Source of the DNA: Anaerolineae bacterium
Lineage (GTDB): Bacteria; Chloroflexota; Anaerolineae; Aggregatilineales; Aggregatilineaceae
Direction of reading: 5' to 3'
Assembly (NCBI GenBank): GCA_027494015.1
Contig: JAOSJP010000040.1
Span: 62,001-126,000, forward strand
DNA: 64,000 nt
Below are positions 1 through 8,448 of the stretch, piece after piece (the first letter of the stretch is position 1; each line of letters starts with the position of its first letter). A model generated the notes under the pieces. The model was not told where the DNA came from. It saw only the letters and a list, made by a program, of their open reading frames with translations, and ran no database searches. The position numbers and the translations under genes are program-made.

Positions 1-1369
1 GCACGTTGTACGCTTCGGCCAGGCTGTCCCACGCCCCATCGCTCGGCTCGGCGGCGATCCACTCGCCGCTGTTCACCCGCCCCCACACATATTGCGGGCG
101 GTTGATGGCGACCGGCGTGAAGGTCGGCCTGGAGGCCCACTCCTGCTCGCCGCGATCCCACACATACGCCGACCACTGCGATTCGCTGTCGCCGCTGCCA
201 AACTGCTGCGGGATGGCCGGAACCGTGTCAATGGGCACATCGGCCAGGTGCAGCACAGGGCACACGGGCGCGCTGGCAAACCCGTCGAACGTGTCTACCA
301 GCGTCTCAAACACATCATAGACGCCAGACTCATCGGCATCGCGCCAGCCGACCTGCTGCCGCGCCGGGTCGGAGAGGGCGTGCGCCGCGTAGGCGCTGAC
401 CATCGCCGCGCCGGAGCGCATCAGCGAGGGCGCGGGCGCGCCATTGTTGTGCTCGCAGTTGGTGTGGGCCACGCGCAGGTAGCCGTAGACCTCTTCCTGG
501 CGGCAGCCGCCCGTAGCGGGGTCATACGATTCGTCACCCGCCCCGAACACATGCCCCACCATCTTGGCGATGAGAATCTCCAGCCTGTCGGTGCCCAGGC
601 CGCCGCCATCCGACGTGACGACCGCCCAGGGGCCGTTGAGCGCTGCGCCACCTGGCTGGCCGTCGCCATCAAACAGACCATCGGCGTCGGCGCTGCTGTC
701 CACCACATACAGCACGAGGCCCCAGTCCGCCCCGCCGCTGACGCGGGCGTTGTGGGCCAGTTGGCGGGTCGCGCTGACATCTGCTGGCAGGCCCGTGAAG
801 GCGCTGGCGACCTGGTGAATCCAGCCGGTGTCTGGCTCTGCGGCGCTGGCGACGCTGCCCTGAACCGGCTCGACGCCCACCTGAATCTTGAGGCGGTCGC
901 CCGCCGGGCCATCGAACGGCGAGACATAGCTGACGTTCCAGGTCAGGTGAGCGCTGGGACGCGGATCGCCGCCGGGCGCTGCGGGCATGGCAGCCACCAT
1001 GGTCCACCATTCAAGCGCCTGGGAGATTTCTTTCTTGACCCCATCCACTTCGCTGGCGGTCCAGTTCTCAGGGCCAGCCGTGCTTTCGACAAAAAGCACC
1101 TTCACGGCCACATCACCGGCCAGGAAGGCGCTCGTCTGTTCGGGCGTGGGCACGAAGGCGGCAGCGTGCGCGCCCGGTGCCCGCGCCTCGCTCGCCTGGG
1201 CAAACGCTACGTTCGGCACCGGTGCGCTCGCCGCGGCCAGGCCCACCCCGGCGGCGGCGGCGTTTGCGCGCCCGGCCCAACCCGGCAGCAGGGTCGTGAC
1301 CAGGACGGTGAGCAGCACCATCCCGGTGACCAGGCTGCGGACTATCCTCTTGAGATAATAACCGCTCAT
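1..1369 (-). CDS. secreted protein with degenerate zincin-like motif (3' end outside window)
   Basis: Reading leftwards from the ATG at 1369, the frame stays open to the window edge, so the C-terminus is missing. The first 37 or so residues form a signal peptide: basic start, hydrophobic core, then an Ala-rich cleavage region. Residues 270-350 resemble secreted metallopeptidase-like proteins in which HExxHxxGxxDE is followed by a Cys/Asn-rich loop and a GWRDAD segment. Here the motif reads KMVGHVFGAGDE (around 540-565), so the first His and the catalytic Glu are replaced while the second His and the DE remain. I infer an exported, probably non-catalytic metallopeptidase relative; the substrate is unknown. 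Base usage matches neighbouring genes and the opposite-strand frame is only a shadow. The existence of the gene is well supported; the family call is from motif recognition only. Confidence 0.7.
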   Translation of the reverse strand, partial: MSGYYLKRIVRSLVTGMVLLTVLVTTLLPGWAGRANAAAAGVGLAAASAPVPNVAFAQASEARAPGAHAAAFVPTPEQTSAFLAGDVAVKVLFVESTAGPENWTASEVDGVKKEISQALEWWTMVAAMPAAPGGDPRPSAHLTWNVSYVSPFDGPAGDRLKIQVGVEPVQGSVASAAEPDTGWIHQVASAFTGLPADVSATRQLAHNARVSGGADWGLVLYVVDSSADADGLFDGDGQPGGAALNGPWAVVTSDGGGLGTDRLEILIAKMVGHVFGAGDESYDPATGGCRQEEVYGYLRVAHTNCEHNNGAPAPSLMRSGAAMVSAYAAHALSDPARQQVGWRDADESGVYDVFETLVDTFDGFASAPVCPVLHLADVPIDTVPAIPQQFGSGDSESQWSAYVWDRGEQEWASRPTFTPVAINRPQYVWGRVNSGEWIAAEPSDGAWDSLAEAYNV

Positions 1370-1633
1370 CGGAAAGCCTCCACCATACCACAGCATTTGC
1401 AGCGTGAGGCTGATCGTTGCGGCTGATCTGGGTCACACGTCCGGCGAAAGCCGGCCCTGTCCCCTTGCTGACCCCATGCGCTCTCACGCTCTATCATTAA
1501 GATAAACGAAAAATCAAAATGATTCAGCAATTGATTGTTATGTTTTCGTGAATTTTCCGTGAATCCGGGACTACCCTCCTGTTTGGGCGGGGCGCAGAGG
1601 GAAATCGCAATCATTGAGAAAGCGCCTCATAGA

Positions 1634-1926
1634 CCTCACCCCCGCTCGGCGCTGGCGCGCCTCGCCGCCCCCTCTCCGTTGACGGAGAGGGGGCAAGCCG
1701 AGCGGGGCGAGGCTGGAGGTGAGGTGGGGCAGGTGTGCCCACTGATGCTCCGAGTGCGGGCAAAACCTGTCAGGTAGGGGCGCTGCTCTGCTGGCGCCCT
1801 GCTTTACCTCACCCCCGCTCGGCCCGCTGACGCGCCTCGCCGCCCCCTCTCCGTCAACGGAGAGGGGGCAAGCCGAGCGGGGCGAGGCTGGGGGTGAGGT
1901 GGGGCAGGTGTGCCCACTGATGCTCT
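1634..1926. repeat. two direct copies of a hairpin cassette in the 1370-2004 intergenic region
   Basis: Copies at about 1634-1752 and 1806-1926 share a GC-rich inverted repeat. The outer arms read CCTCACCCCC / GGTGAGGT, and the centre is CCCCTCTCCGT...ACGGAGAGGGG. Each copy is followed by the same tail, a GGGCAGGTGTGCCCACTGATGCTC-type sequence split by a base or two. Between them lies a GTGCGGGCAAAACCTGTCAGG-like stretch that matches the ends of the element at 4365-4557. The rest of the 1370-2004 region shows no gene. Confidence 0.75.
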
Positions 1927-2004
1927 AATCCCGCTGCTGTTTCGTCCGCGCCCCTCCTGCGCTACAATGGCACGCGCGTTCCTGACCACAGGGAGTCCAA
2001 CCGG

Positions 2005-2994
2005 GTGACACTATCCTACGAGCTTGAAACCGCCAAGACCATCGCCCGCATCGCCGCGGGAATCTGCCAGAACATCCAGGCCGAGCTGGTCAGCCCGTCG
2101 CAGAAAGATGGGCGCGAGCCGGTCACCATCGCCGACTACGCTTCGCAGGCGCTGATTGGCCACGCCCTGTCCGAGAACTTCCCAGACGACGCGGTGCTCT
2201 CCGAGGAGCGCTCTGAGGAGTTCATGCTGCTGCTCAACGACCGCCAGCGCGCGCTGGTCAGCCGCTTCGTCACCGACGCGGTGGGCGGCTATGTGTTCGA
2301 GGAGCAGGTCTGCGCCTGGCTCGACTTCGGCAAGCAGAAGCAGGCCGAGCGCACCTGGATCGTAGACCCGATTGACGGGACGAAGGGCTTTCTGGGCGGG
2401 CGGCATTACTGCGTGGCCATCGCCCTGATGATCGGCGGCGAGCCGGTGCTCGGCGTGCTGGCCAGCCCCGGCCTCTACAGCGACGAGGCCGACCCGCCTG
2501 CCGACACGGGCGCGCTGACCTACGCCATGCGCGGCGCGGGGGCCTACCAGGAGTCGCTGGCGGGCGGTGAACGCACGCCGATCCGGGTCTCTATGAACGC
2601 CGATCCGCGCGCGGCAACGCTGCTGACCAGCTTTGCGGCGGAGCACACCGATTGGTCGTTCATTGACGAGGTGAGCCGGGCGCTCCGTCGCGGGCCGGGT
2701 GCGCCCCGCCGCTCCCTGGACAGCCAGGACAAGTACGCGATGATCGCCAGCGGCATGGGCGATATGTACCTGCGCGTTGTGCCGGACCCGCGCTTCCGCG
2801 AGAAGTTGTGGGATCATGCGGCGGGCTACGTCATCGTCAGCGAAGCGGGCGGGCGAGTGACCGATGTCGCCGGACGCCCGTTCGACTGGACAGCCGGCAC
2901 GCGCATGGTCAGCAACCGGGGCGTGATCGTCACCAACCGCCTCCTGCACGACGCCGTGCTGGAGGCCGTCGCCCGCGCTGGCTGGGCGGAGTGA
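2005..2994 (+). CDS. inositol monophosphatase-family 3'(2'),5'-bisphosphate nucleotidase (HAL2/CysQ-like)
   Basis: A 329-residue protein of the Mg-dependent, lithium-sensitive phosphatase superfamily. The metal-binding motif WIVDPIDGTKGF is at about residues 118-129, with an upstream SEE motif (LSEERSEE) and a downstream WDHAAGYVIVSEAGG block near residue 270. The DPIDGTKGF and SGMGDMYLR features and the length fit HAL2-type enzymes, which hydrolyse 3'-phosphoadenosine 5'-phosphate (PAP) from sulfate assimilation, better than inositol monophosphatases. The GTG start has an AGGGAG Shine-Dalgarno about nine bases upstream. The radical SAM gene starts some 20 bases after the stop, so the two are probably co-transcribed. 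Family is certain; the PAP substrate is an inference. Confidence 0.85.
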   Translation: MTLSYELETAKTIARIAAGICQNIQAELVSPSQKDGREPVTIADYASQALIGHALSENFPDDAVLSEERSEEFMLLLNDRQRALVSRFVTDAVGGYVFEEQVCAWLDFGKQKQAERTWIVDPIDGTKGFLGGRHYCVAIALMIGGEPVLGVLASPGLYSDEADPPADTGALTYAMRGAGAYQESLAGGERTPIRVSMNADPRAATLLTSFAAEHTDWSFIDEVSRALRRGPGAPRRSLDSQDKYAMIASGMGDMYLRVVPDPRFREKLWDHAAGYVIVSEAGGRVTDVAGRPFDWTAGTRMVSNRGVIVTNRLLHDAVLEAVARAGWAE

Positions 2995-3016
2995 CGCTCC
3001 CTCCGAGGAGGTGCCT

Positions 3017-4168
3017 GTGAGGATCCGGGCAGCAGCAGTGCGCCAGGCTCCCCTGGCCGACGCCGCGCTGAGCGGCCCGGCGAAAGTCTACGTCGAGCCG
3101 ACCAACCGCTGCAACCTGGCCTGCCGCACCTGCCTGCGCACGCTGTGGGACGAGCCGCCCGGAGATATGGACGCAGCGACGTTCGCCCGCGTGCTGGACG
3201 GGCTGCGCGCCTGCGTGCCTGTGCCGACCGTCTTCTTCGGCGGGATCGGCGAGCCGCTGGCTCACCCGCGCATCATCGAGATGGTCGCGGCGGCGGCGGC
3301 GGTGGGCGCGCCCACCGAGCTGATCACCAATGGCACCCTGCTGACAAGTCGCCGGGCGCGCGCCCTGATAGACGCCGGACTGGGCGCGCTGTGGGTGTCG
3401 CTGGACGGGGCGACGCCCGCCAGCTATACCGATGTGCGCCTGGGCGCGGCGCTGCCGGACGTGCTGACCAACATGGCCTGGCTGCGCGATCTGCGCGACA
3501 GCCTGGGCAGCGCCGGGCCGGAGATCGGCGTGGTGTACGTGGCCATGCGGCGCAATATCGCTGATCTGCCCGCCGTGCTGCGCCTGGGGCGCGAGTTGGG
3601 AGCGACGCGCTTCATGGTGACCAACGTGCTGGCCTACAGCCCTGATATGTGCGGCGAAGTGCTCTACGCGCGGGCGCTGTGCAATGGCGATCATGGGCTG
3701 CTGCCCGACGTACCAGGGCTGCGCCTGCCCAAGCTGGATCGCCAGTGGGCGGAAAGCGTGCCAGTGCGCGAGGCGGTGAATGGCGCACGAGCAGCGGCAA
3801 GCGGCCTCTCGCGCCCGGTCTATGACCGCTGCCCGTTCATTGAGGATGGCGTGCTGGCCGTTGGCTGGGATGGGCGCATCAGCCCGTGTCTGCCGCTGCT
3901 GCGCACGCATACGTCCTATCTGCATGGCTGCGCCCGCCTGTCGCGGCGCTACATCGTCGCCCATGTGGGCGAGCGCGGTCTGCCGGACGTGTGGCGCGAC
4001 TCGGCGCTGGCCGAGTTCCGCGAGCGCGTGCGCGCCTTCGAGTTCTCGCCGTGCACGCTGTGCGACGGATGCCTGCTCTCGGAGACGAACGACGAGGATT
4101 GCTACGGCAACCCGTTCCCGACGTGTGGCGGCTGCCTGTGGGCGCAGGGCGTCGTCCAGTGCCCGTGA
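3017..4168 (+). CDS. radical SAM/SPASM protein, possible tungsto-enzyme maturase
   Basis: About 383 residues. The N-terminal radical SAM cluster is CNLACRTC (CxxxxCxxC as written, reading CNLACRTC near residue 35), followed by a GGIGEPL SAM-binding glycine motif. The C-terminal part has many cysteines (CPF, SPCLPL, SPCTLCDGC, DCYGNPFPTCGGCLW, QCP), consistent with a SPASM/Twitch domain holding auxiliary FeS clusters. The GNPFP-C-CLWAxGxxxCP ending recalls maturases associated with tungsten-containing aldehyde oxidoreductases; no such oxidoreductase is in the window, so this assignment is tentative. The GTG at 3011 lies inside the AGGAGG ribosome site, so the next GTG at 3017 (spacing five) is preferred. 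Confidence 0.7.
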   Translation: MRIRAAAVRQAPLADAALSGPAKVYVEPTNRCNLACRTCLRTLWDEPPGDMDAATFARVLDGLRACVPVPTVFFGGIGEPLAHPRIIEMVAAAAAVGAPTELITNGTLLTSRRARALIDAGLGALWVSLDGATPASYTDVRLGAALPDVLTNMAWLRDLRDSLGSAGPEIGVVYVAMRRNIADLPAVLRLGRELGATRFMVTNVLAYSPDMCGEVLYARALCNGDHGLLPDVPGLRLPKLDRQWAESVPVREAVNGARAAASGLSRPVYDRCPFIEDGVLAVGWDGRISPCLPLLRTHTSYLHGCARLSRRYIVAHVGERGLPDVWRDSALAEFRERVRAFEFSPCTLCDGCLLSETNDEDCYGNPFPTCGGCLWAQGVVQCP

Positions 4169-4364
4169 GAGCGCACACGAGGTCGGGGATGAGGCTCCTG
4201 AGCCGCAGAGACGCCGAGGAGCGGAGAAAAACTAAGGAAACGGTTCCTGGTGAGTGGTTTCTGGTGATTGGTCAGAGCGACGGCGCTCATACGCGCCCGA
4301 CGAACTGCCAGCAACCCATCGTCACCAACCGGGCGCTCACAACTGACAACGGATCACTGACCAC

Positions 4365-4557
4365 GGGTGCGAGCAAAGGTTGTCAGCGACTTGTTTGACG
4401 TGGGGATATTGACCTCACCCCCAGCCTCGCTACGCTCGGCTTGCCCCCTCTCCGTCGACGGAGAGGGGGCGGCAAGGCGCGTGAGCGCCGAGCGGGGGTG
4501 GGGTAAACCAGGGCGCAGCAGAGCAGCGCCCCTACCTGACACGTTTTGCTCGCACCC
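4365..4557. mobile_element. MITE-like element B, full copy (193 bp)
   Basis: The ends are near-perfect terminal inverted repeats: GGGTGCGAGCAAAGGTTGTCAG on the left and, reading inward from the right, GGGTGCGAGCAAAACGTGTC. The interior is a hairpin cassette with CTCTCCGTCGACGGAGAG at its centre. There is no open frame inside. It lies in the 4169-4631 intergenic gap, which otherwise holds GACAACTGATCACTGA-type simple repeats and no gene. No clear target duplication was found. Confidence 0.65.
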
Positions 4558-4631
4558 TGACAACTGATCACTGACGACTGACAACTGACGACTACCAACT
4601 AACCATCCCCACCGAATCGAGGCTCTCTCTC

Positions 4632-5531
4632 ATGGACACTTCCCGCTTTCACGGCATGATCCCCCCGCTGGCGACGCCGATGCACGCCGATGGGTCGCTC
4701 AACCTCGGCGCGGTGCCCGCGCTGGTCGAGCACGTGCTGGGCGCTGGGGTGCACGGCATCTTTGCGCCGGGCAGCCAGGGCGAAGCCTACGCCCTGAGCG
4801 CCGATGAGCGCGTTGCCGTGCTGGAAGCGGTGCGGACTGCGGTCAATGGGCGCGTCCCGGTCATCGCCGGGACAGGCGCGGTCACCACGCGCGACGCCAT
4901 CGCCCATACCCGCAACGCCGAGCGCGCCGGGGCCGACGCCGTGGCCATCGTCACGCCGTATTTCATCAGCCCATCGCAGGATGAGCTAATCGCCTTCTAC
5001 AGCGACATCGCGGCGGCGACCTCCCTGCCCATCTTCGCCTACTCCAACCCCGCACGGACGGGCGGCGTGCGCGTCGCGCCGGAGACGCTGGCCCGGCTGG
5101 CGGCGGACATCCCGCACTTCGCCGGCGTCAAGGATTCCAGCGGCGATCTGGCGACGACCATGGCCATCATCCGCGCCTGCCCGCCGCGCTTCCGCGTCTT
5201 CACCGGGCGCGACACGCTGATCTACGCTTCGCTGTGCCAGGGGGCGGTCGGCGCGGTGGGTCTGACAATGAACGTCGCGCCGGCATGGTCAGTGGGCATT
5301 TACGAGGCGTTCCGCGCCGGCGATCACGCCCGCGCCCGCGCGCTGCAGGATCGCGTCGCGGTGCTGCGCGAGGGGCTGCCTCGCTTCGGCTCGTATCCGC
5401 TGTGGGTCAAGGAATCGCTGGAGGTGCTGGGGCTGCCCGCCGGGCCGGCCCGCCGCCCGATTCTGCCGCTGAGCGAGGGGCAGCGCGCGGAGCTGCGCGC
5501 GTTTCTGCGCGATCTCGGCCTGATCGGGTGA
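4632..5531 (+). CDS. DapA-family (class I aldolase) lyase
   Basis: A 299-residue TIM-barrel protein of the dihydrodipicolinate synthase/N-acetylneuraminate lyase family. Visible signatures: GIFAPGSQGEAYALS (the phosphate/carboxylate loop, in the place of GTTGE), VTPYF with the family Tyr, and the Schiff-base lysine in FAGVKDSSGD near residue 163. The family includes 4-hydroxy-tetrahydrodipicolinate synthase and several 2-keto-3-deoxy-sugar-acid aldolases. The SQGE loop, in place of GTTGE, argues against a certain lysine-biosynthesis role. A KDG kinase lies about 5 kb away, which makes a sugar-acid aldolase an attractive but unproven alternative. The ATG start gives the expected N-terminus (MDTSRFHGMIPPLATP). 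Confidence 0.8.
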   Translation: MDTSRFHGMIPPLATPMHADGSLNLGAVPALVEHVLGAGVHGIFAPGSQGEAYALSADERVAVLEAVRTAVNGRVPVIAGTGAVTTRDAIAHTRNAERAGADAVAIVTPYFISPSQDELIAFYSDIAAATSLPIFAYSNPARTGGVRVAPETLARLAADIPHFAGVKDSSGDLATTMAIIRACPPRFRVFTGRDTLIYASLCQGAVGAVGLTMNVAPAWSVGIYEAFRAGDHARARALQDRVAVLREGLPRFGSYPLWVKESLEVLGLPAGPARRPILPLSEGQRAELRAFLRDLGLIG

Positions 5532-5555
5532 GCGGGGAGTTCTGTCCAGGCGCGA

Positions 5556-6218
5556 TCAGTTGGTCGAGAAGAACCGGTGCGCCTGGGCCAGGGCGCGATC
5601 GCGCTCCAGTATGGCATCCAGCAAGGCCACTTCGCGGCGGTAGATGGCGCGCATCTCGGCTAGCAGACTCACGGCCTCGCCGGTGGCCAGCAGCGCCTGT
5701 TTCTCGTCAACGGGTATCTGGACCAGGGAGGCGGCCAGGTACCCCAGCGTCAGCGGGTCTTCTGGCAGCGCAGTGGGGTCGAAGGTCACGCTCTCCGACG
5801 CGCGCGCCAGCACCGCCAGGTAACGCTCCACCCAGGGGCGAAGCTGGCGGCTGGCCTGGATCACGTCTGGAGCCTGGGCATCGCCCGGTGCCAGCGGCTC
5901 GACGGTGCCCACCAGGTAGGGCAGCTCGCGCGACAGCGAGAGGATGCGAAAGCGCTCGCGGCCCACGGCGACGATGTTCATGCGCCCGTCTTCCAGATGC
6001 TCCACATCGGTGATCTCCGCGCTGCAACCGACGGGATGCGGCTCGGCCAGCGGCCCCAGGGCCTCGCGCCCCTCGCGGATGAGCACCACACCGAACGACT
6101 GATCCGTCTGAAGGCACTGCGCGATCATGAGCCTGTAGCGCGGCTCGAAGATGTGCAGCGTGATCGGCATGTTCGGAAAAAGCACTGTTTTGAGCGGAAA
6201 CAGCGGCAGCCGGTACAT
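5556..6218 (-). CDS. LON substrate-binding-domain protein
   Basis: A 220-residue protein beginning MYRLPLFPLKTVLFPNM, the hallmark of the Lon N-terminal (LON/PUA-like) domain. IFEPRYRLMI follows near residue 28, and the GCSAEIT and ERFRIL strands further on. There is no AAA+ or Ser-Lys protease part, so this is a stand-alone LON-domain protein of the YcaP/Ycf-type found in many bacteria; a role in recognising damaged or specific proteins is inferred from the family. It converges with the DapA-family gene, with about 25 bases between the two stops. Confidence 0.88.
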   Translation of the reverse strand: MYRLPLFPLKTVLFPNMPITLHIFEPRYRLMIAQCLQTDQSFGVVLIREGREALGPLAEPHPVGCSAEITDVEHLEDGRMNIVAVGRERFRILSLSRELPYLVGTVEPLAPGDAQAPDVIQASRQLRPWVERYLAVLARASESVTFDPTALPEDPLTLGYLAASLVQIPVDEKQALLATGEAVSLLAEMRAIYRREVALLDAILERDRALAQAHRFFSTN

Positions 6219-6319
6219 GAGCCTTTCCTCGAAGAGAGTGGCGGCAGGCGTCGCACCACATCGGGCGATCTCCCCGCGCTATGGCAGATTGTAGACCATG
6301 CCAACCGGGCTGCCCATTG

Positions 6320-6504
6320 GGGTGCGTGCAAAGGTTGTCAGCGACTTGTTTGACGTGGGGGTATTGACCTCACCCCCAGCCTCGCTGCGCTCGGCTTGCC
6401 GCGTGAGCGCCGAGCGGGGGTGAGGTCAACCAGGGCGCAGCAGAGCAGCGCCCCTCACCCCTTACCAACAACCAATAACCAACAACCAACCACCAACAAC
6501 CAGC
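6320..6504. repeat. truncated element B plus CCAACAA repeat tract
   Basis: GGTGCGTGCAAAGGTTGTCAGC at 6320 and the following 35 bases match the left end of the element at 4365. The central hairpin is partly deleted and the right terminal repeat is absent, ending near 6455. It is followed at 6466-6504 by a run of AACCAACAACC-type short repeats that recurs elsewhere in the window (35.9, 42.2 and 62.9 kb). Confidence 0.6.
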
Positions 6505-6506
6505 TT

Positions 6507-7367
6507 TCAGAGCGAGCGCCCGTGCAGGTAGCGCAGCAGCAGGTCTTTGCGCACGAAGAAGAACACGGTCAGCGAGGCCAGAAAACCCGCCAGGTGCGCC
6601 AGGTGGTTGATGCCCTGAATCTCCTCGTCGCTGCGAATGGTCTCCAGCGAGGGCAGGAAGCTGCGCGCCACAAACCAGATCAGCACCAGCCACGCTGGCA
6701 GGGGCACCGTCCAGCGCCAGAACTTGTACTCGTCGCTGGCGACCAGCTTGCGGATGGCCGCGTAGGGAATGCGCAGGATAGTGCCCAGCCCCCACAGGCA
6801 GTTGACCCACGCGCCGGGAAACAGCAGCAGGTACGCGCCCATCACGCCGGAGATCGCGCCGCTGGCCCCGATGGAGGGCAGTGTGTCCGTCTTGGGCGTG
6901 AACAGGACGCTCCCCACGTTGGCGATCAAGCCCGCCAGCAGATAAAACAGCAAGAAGCGCGACGACCCGCAGGCGTCTTCCACGCGCCGCCCGAACGCCC
7001 ACAGATAGATCATGTTGCCGAACAGATGCCAGAAATCGGCGTGCATGAACATCGAAGTGAACGTGGCGAGCGCGGCGATCCCCTCTCCCTGGCGCAGCAC
7101 CTGCTCGTTGAAGCCATACGTGTTGACCTTGCCCACGTAGCTCTCGAAGGTCGGCTGGATGATGATGCCCTGATCCTGCTGTCCGTAGAGGTCTGGCGCG
7201 ATCCACAGCACGAAAATCGCCGTGTTGATCATGATCAGCAGCAGCGTTGCCCAGGGAATCGTGCGATAGCGCACCACGCCGGAGTCGTTGACCGGCATGG
7301 GAAACAGCAGCGTGGACAGGAACAGGATGAGCAGGAAATATGCGAGAATGGCGGCCAGCAGGCACAT
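6507..7367 (-). CDS. rhomboid-family intramembrane serine protease
   Basis: A 286-residue integral membrane protein with six or more hydrophobic segments. The rhomboid signatures are complete: HADFWHLFGNMIYLW (oxyanion/loop region), the nucleophile motif SIGASGAISGVMGAYL, and the catalytic histidine in INHLAHLAGF. It therefore probably cleaves single-pass membrane proteins within the bilayer. I chose the ATG at 7367 (MCLLAAILAYF). An upstream extension of 125 codons is open, but it is the antisense-like shadow of the neighbouring TPR gene and carries no rhomboid features. The TPR gene ends 25 bases upstream, so the two are probably co-transcribed. Confidence 0.87.
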   Translation of the reverse strand: MCLLAAILAYFLLILFLSTLLFPMPVNDSGVVRYRTIPWATLLLIMINTAIFVLWIAPDLYGQQDQGIIIQPTFESYVGKVNTYGFNEQVLRQGEGIAALATFTSMFMHADFWHLFGNMIYLWAFGRRVEDACGSSRFLLFYLLAGLIANVGSVLFTPKTDTLPSIGASGAISGVMGAYLLLFPGAWVNCLWGLGTILRIPYAAIRKLVASDEYKFWRWTVPLPAWLVLIWFVARSFLPSLETIRSDEEIQGINHLAHLAGFLASLTVFFFVRKDLLLRYLHGRSL

Positions 7368-7392
7368 GGCGCGTTCTCTCCAGGCTCTGGCG

Positions 7393-8448
7393 TCACCAGG
7401 GCAGGTATGGCGGGCGGTGATCGCCCACCCAGCCAAGCGTGTAGTACAGCACCAGCACGAACGCGATCCCCAGCAGCACGACTCCGGCGATGCCCAGCCC
7501 GTAGCGCACGCTGGACGGCAGCATGGGCAGGCTCGTTGGCTCTTCCAGGGCGCGGCCCGGCGCGGGCACCGCTGGTCCATCGGCGGGGGTGTGCGGCGGC
7601 GGGGGGGGCGGGACGGCCCCGCCCAGCCACCCGGCCAGCGGGCGCTGCTGCGGCGAGGAGGTCGCCGTGACCAGCAAGTAGCCGCCGAGCAAGCTGACCA
7701 ATACCCCGATCCAGCGGCGCGGCCCCAGCGCGAGCAGGTCAAGCCGGGCGTCCTGCCAGCCCAGCAGCACGTACAGCCCGGCGATGCCCACCGCCTCGCG
7801 CACGGCCAGCCCCACGCTGCCCCGCTCGCGGTCGGTCAGCACGGGCACATAGCTGCGCAGCTTCTTCTCGACTTCCTTGCGCGTCTTGCCGCGCGCGCCA
7901 GTCCGGGCGGCGCGCTCGTACAGGCGCGACGCTTCCACGCGATCCCCCGACTCTTGCTGCAGGTCGCCCAGCTTGACCAGCGCCGTCGGCATGTGGGGGT
8001 GCGCCTCGAGCGCGCGCTCCAGAAAGCCGTGCGCAGTGGGGGACTGGTGGCGCGCCAGATAATAGTCGGCCACCTTGATCACAAGCTGCTCGTCGGCAAC
8101 GGGCAGCGTCGCCACGCGCTCGCGCAGTTCCCGCGCCCAGATGCCATCATTCTGCCGCTCGGCCATGTCTAGGGCGGTCAGGTAGATGGTGGGCACGCGC
8201 GTGCCGGCGTCAATGGCCCGCTGCACCAGCTCTTTGGCGTCCTGCCAGTATTGTAGCTTCCACAGGTGCCCGGCGGCGTTGCGCAGGGCCTGCTCGTGAT
8301 CCACGCGAATCCCCAGCACCTCGACCCACAGCGCGATGGCGTCCTCGATCTCACCGGCCTCGCGGTAAATCTCGGCCCGATCCATCAGGTGCGCGATGCG
8401 CTCTTTATCGGCTGGCGCAACCGGCTCGTCAACTGTCTTGCGCTGCAA
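7393..8448 (-). CDS. TPR/membrane protein, C-terminal part of a frameshifted gene
   Basis: This frame encodes TPR-like helical repeats (MDRAEIYREAGEIEDAIALW, VEVLGIRVDHEQALRNAAGHLW, KLGDLQQESGDRVEASRLYERAA). Hydrophobic segments follow near residues 220-240 and 255-275, then a Pro-rich loop and a final membrane segment (IAGVVLLGIAFVLVLYYTL). The apparent TTG start at 8448 has no convincing ribosome site. The same frame reads sensibly upstream (LAPQTPQTPVGRPASSVIRP) until a run of seven C on the coding strand (8515-8521), where the gene continues in another frame as the 8429-8815 piece. Together they make one protein of about 470 residues. Function unknown; a membrane-anchored scaffold is likely. 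Confidence 0.72.
   Translation of the reverse strand: MQRKTVDEPVAPADKERIAHLMDRAEIYREAGEIEDAIALWVEVLGIRVDHEQALRNAAGHLWKLQYWQDAKELVQRAIDAGTRVPTIYLTALDMAERQNDGIWARELRERVATLPVADEQLVIKVADYYLARHQSPTAHGFLERALEAHPHMPTALVKLGDLQQESGDRVEASRLYERAARTGARGKTRKEVEKKLRSYVPVLTDRERGSVGLAVREAVGIAGLYVLLGWQDARLDLLALGPRRWIGVLVSLLGGYLLVTATSSPQQRPLAGWLGGAVPPPPPPHTPADGPAVPAPGRALEEPTSLPMLPSSVRYGLGIAGVVLLGIAFVLVLYYTLGWVGDHRPPYLPW

Noticed and set aside
92..1426. Long plus-strand open frame opposite the secreted protein
   Set aside because: It is Arg/Ala/His-rich antisense text with no domain sense, and the minus-strand frame has a signal peptide and conserved motifs.
2011..2949. Minus-strand frame opposite the HAL2-type gene
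   Set aside because: Antisense shadow in GC-rich DNA; the plus strand holds the conserved phosphatase motifs.
6507..7742. 411-codon version of the rhomboid gene
   Set aside because: The first 125 codons are low-complexity shadow of the TPR gene; the true start is at 7367.
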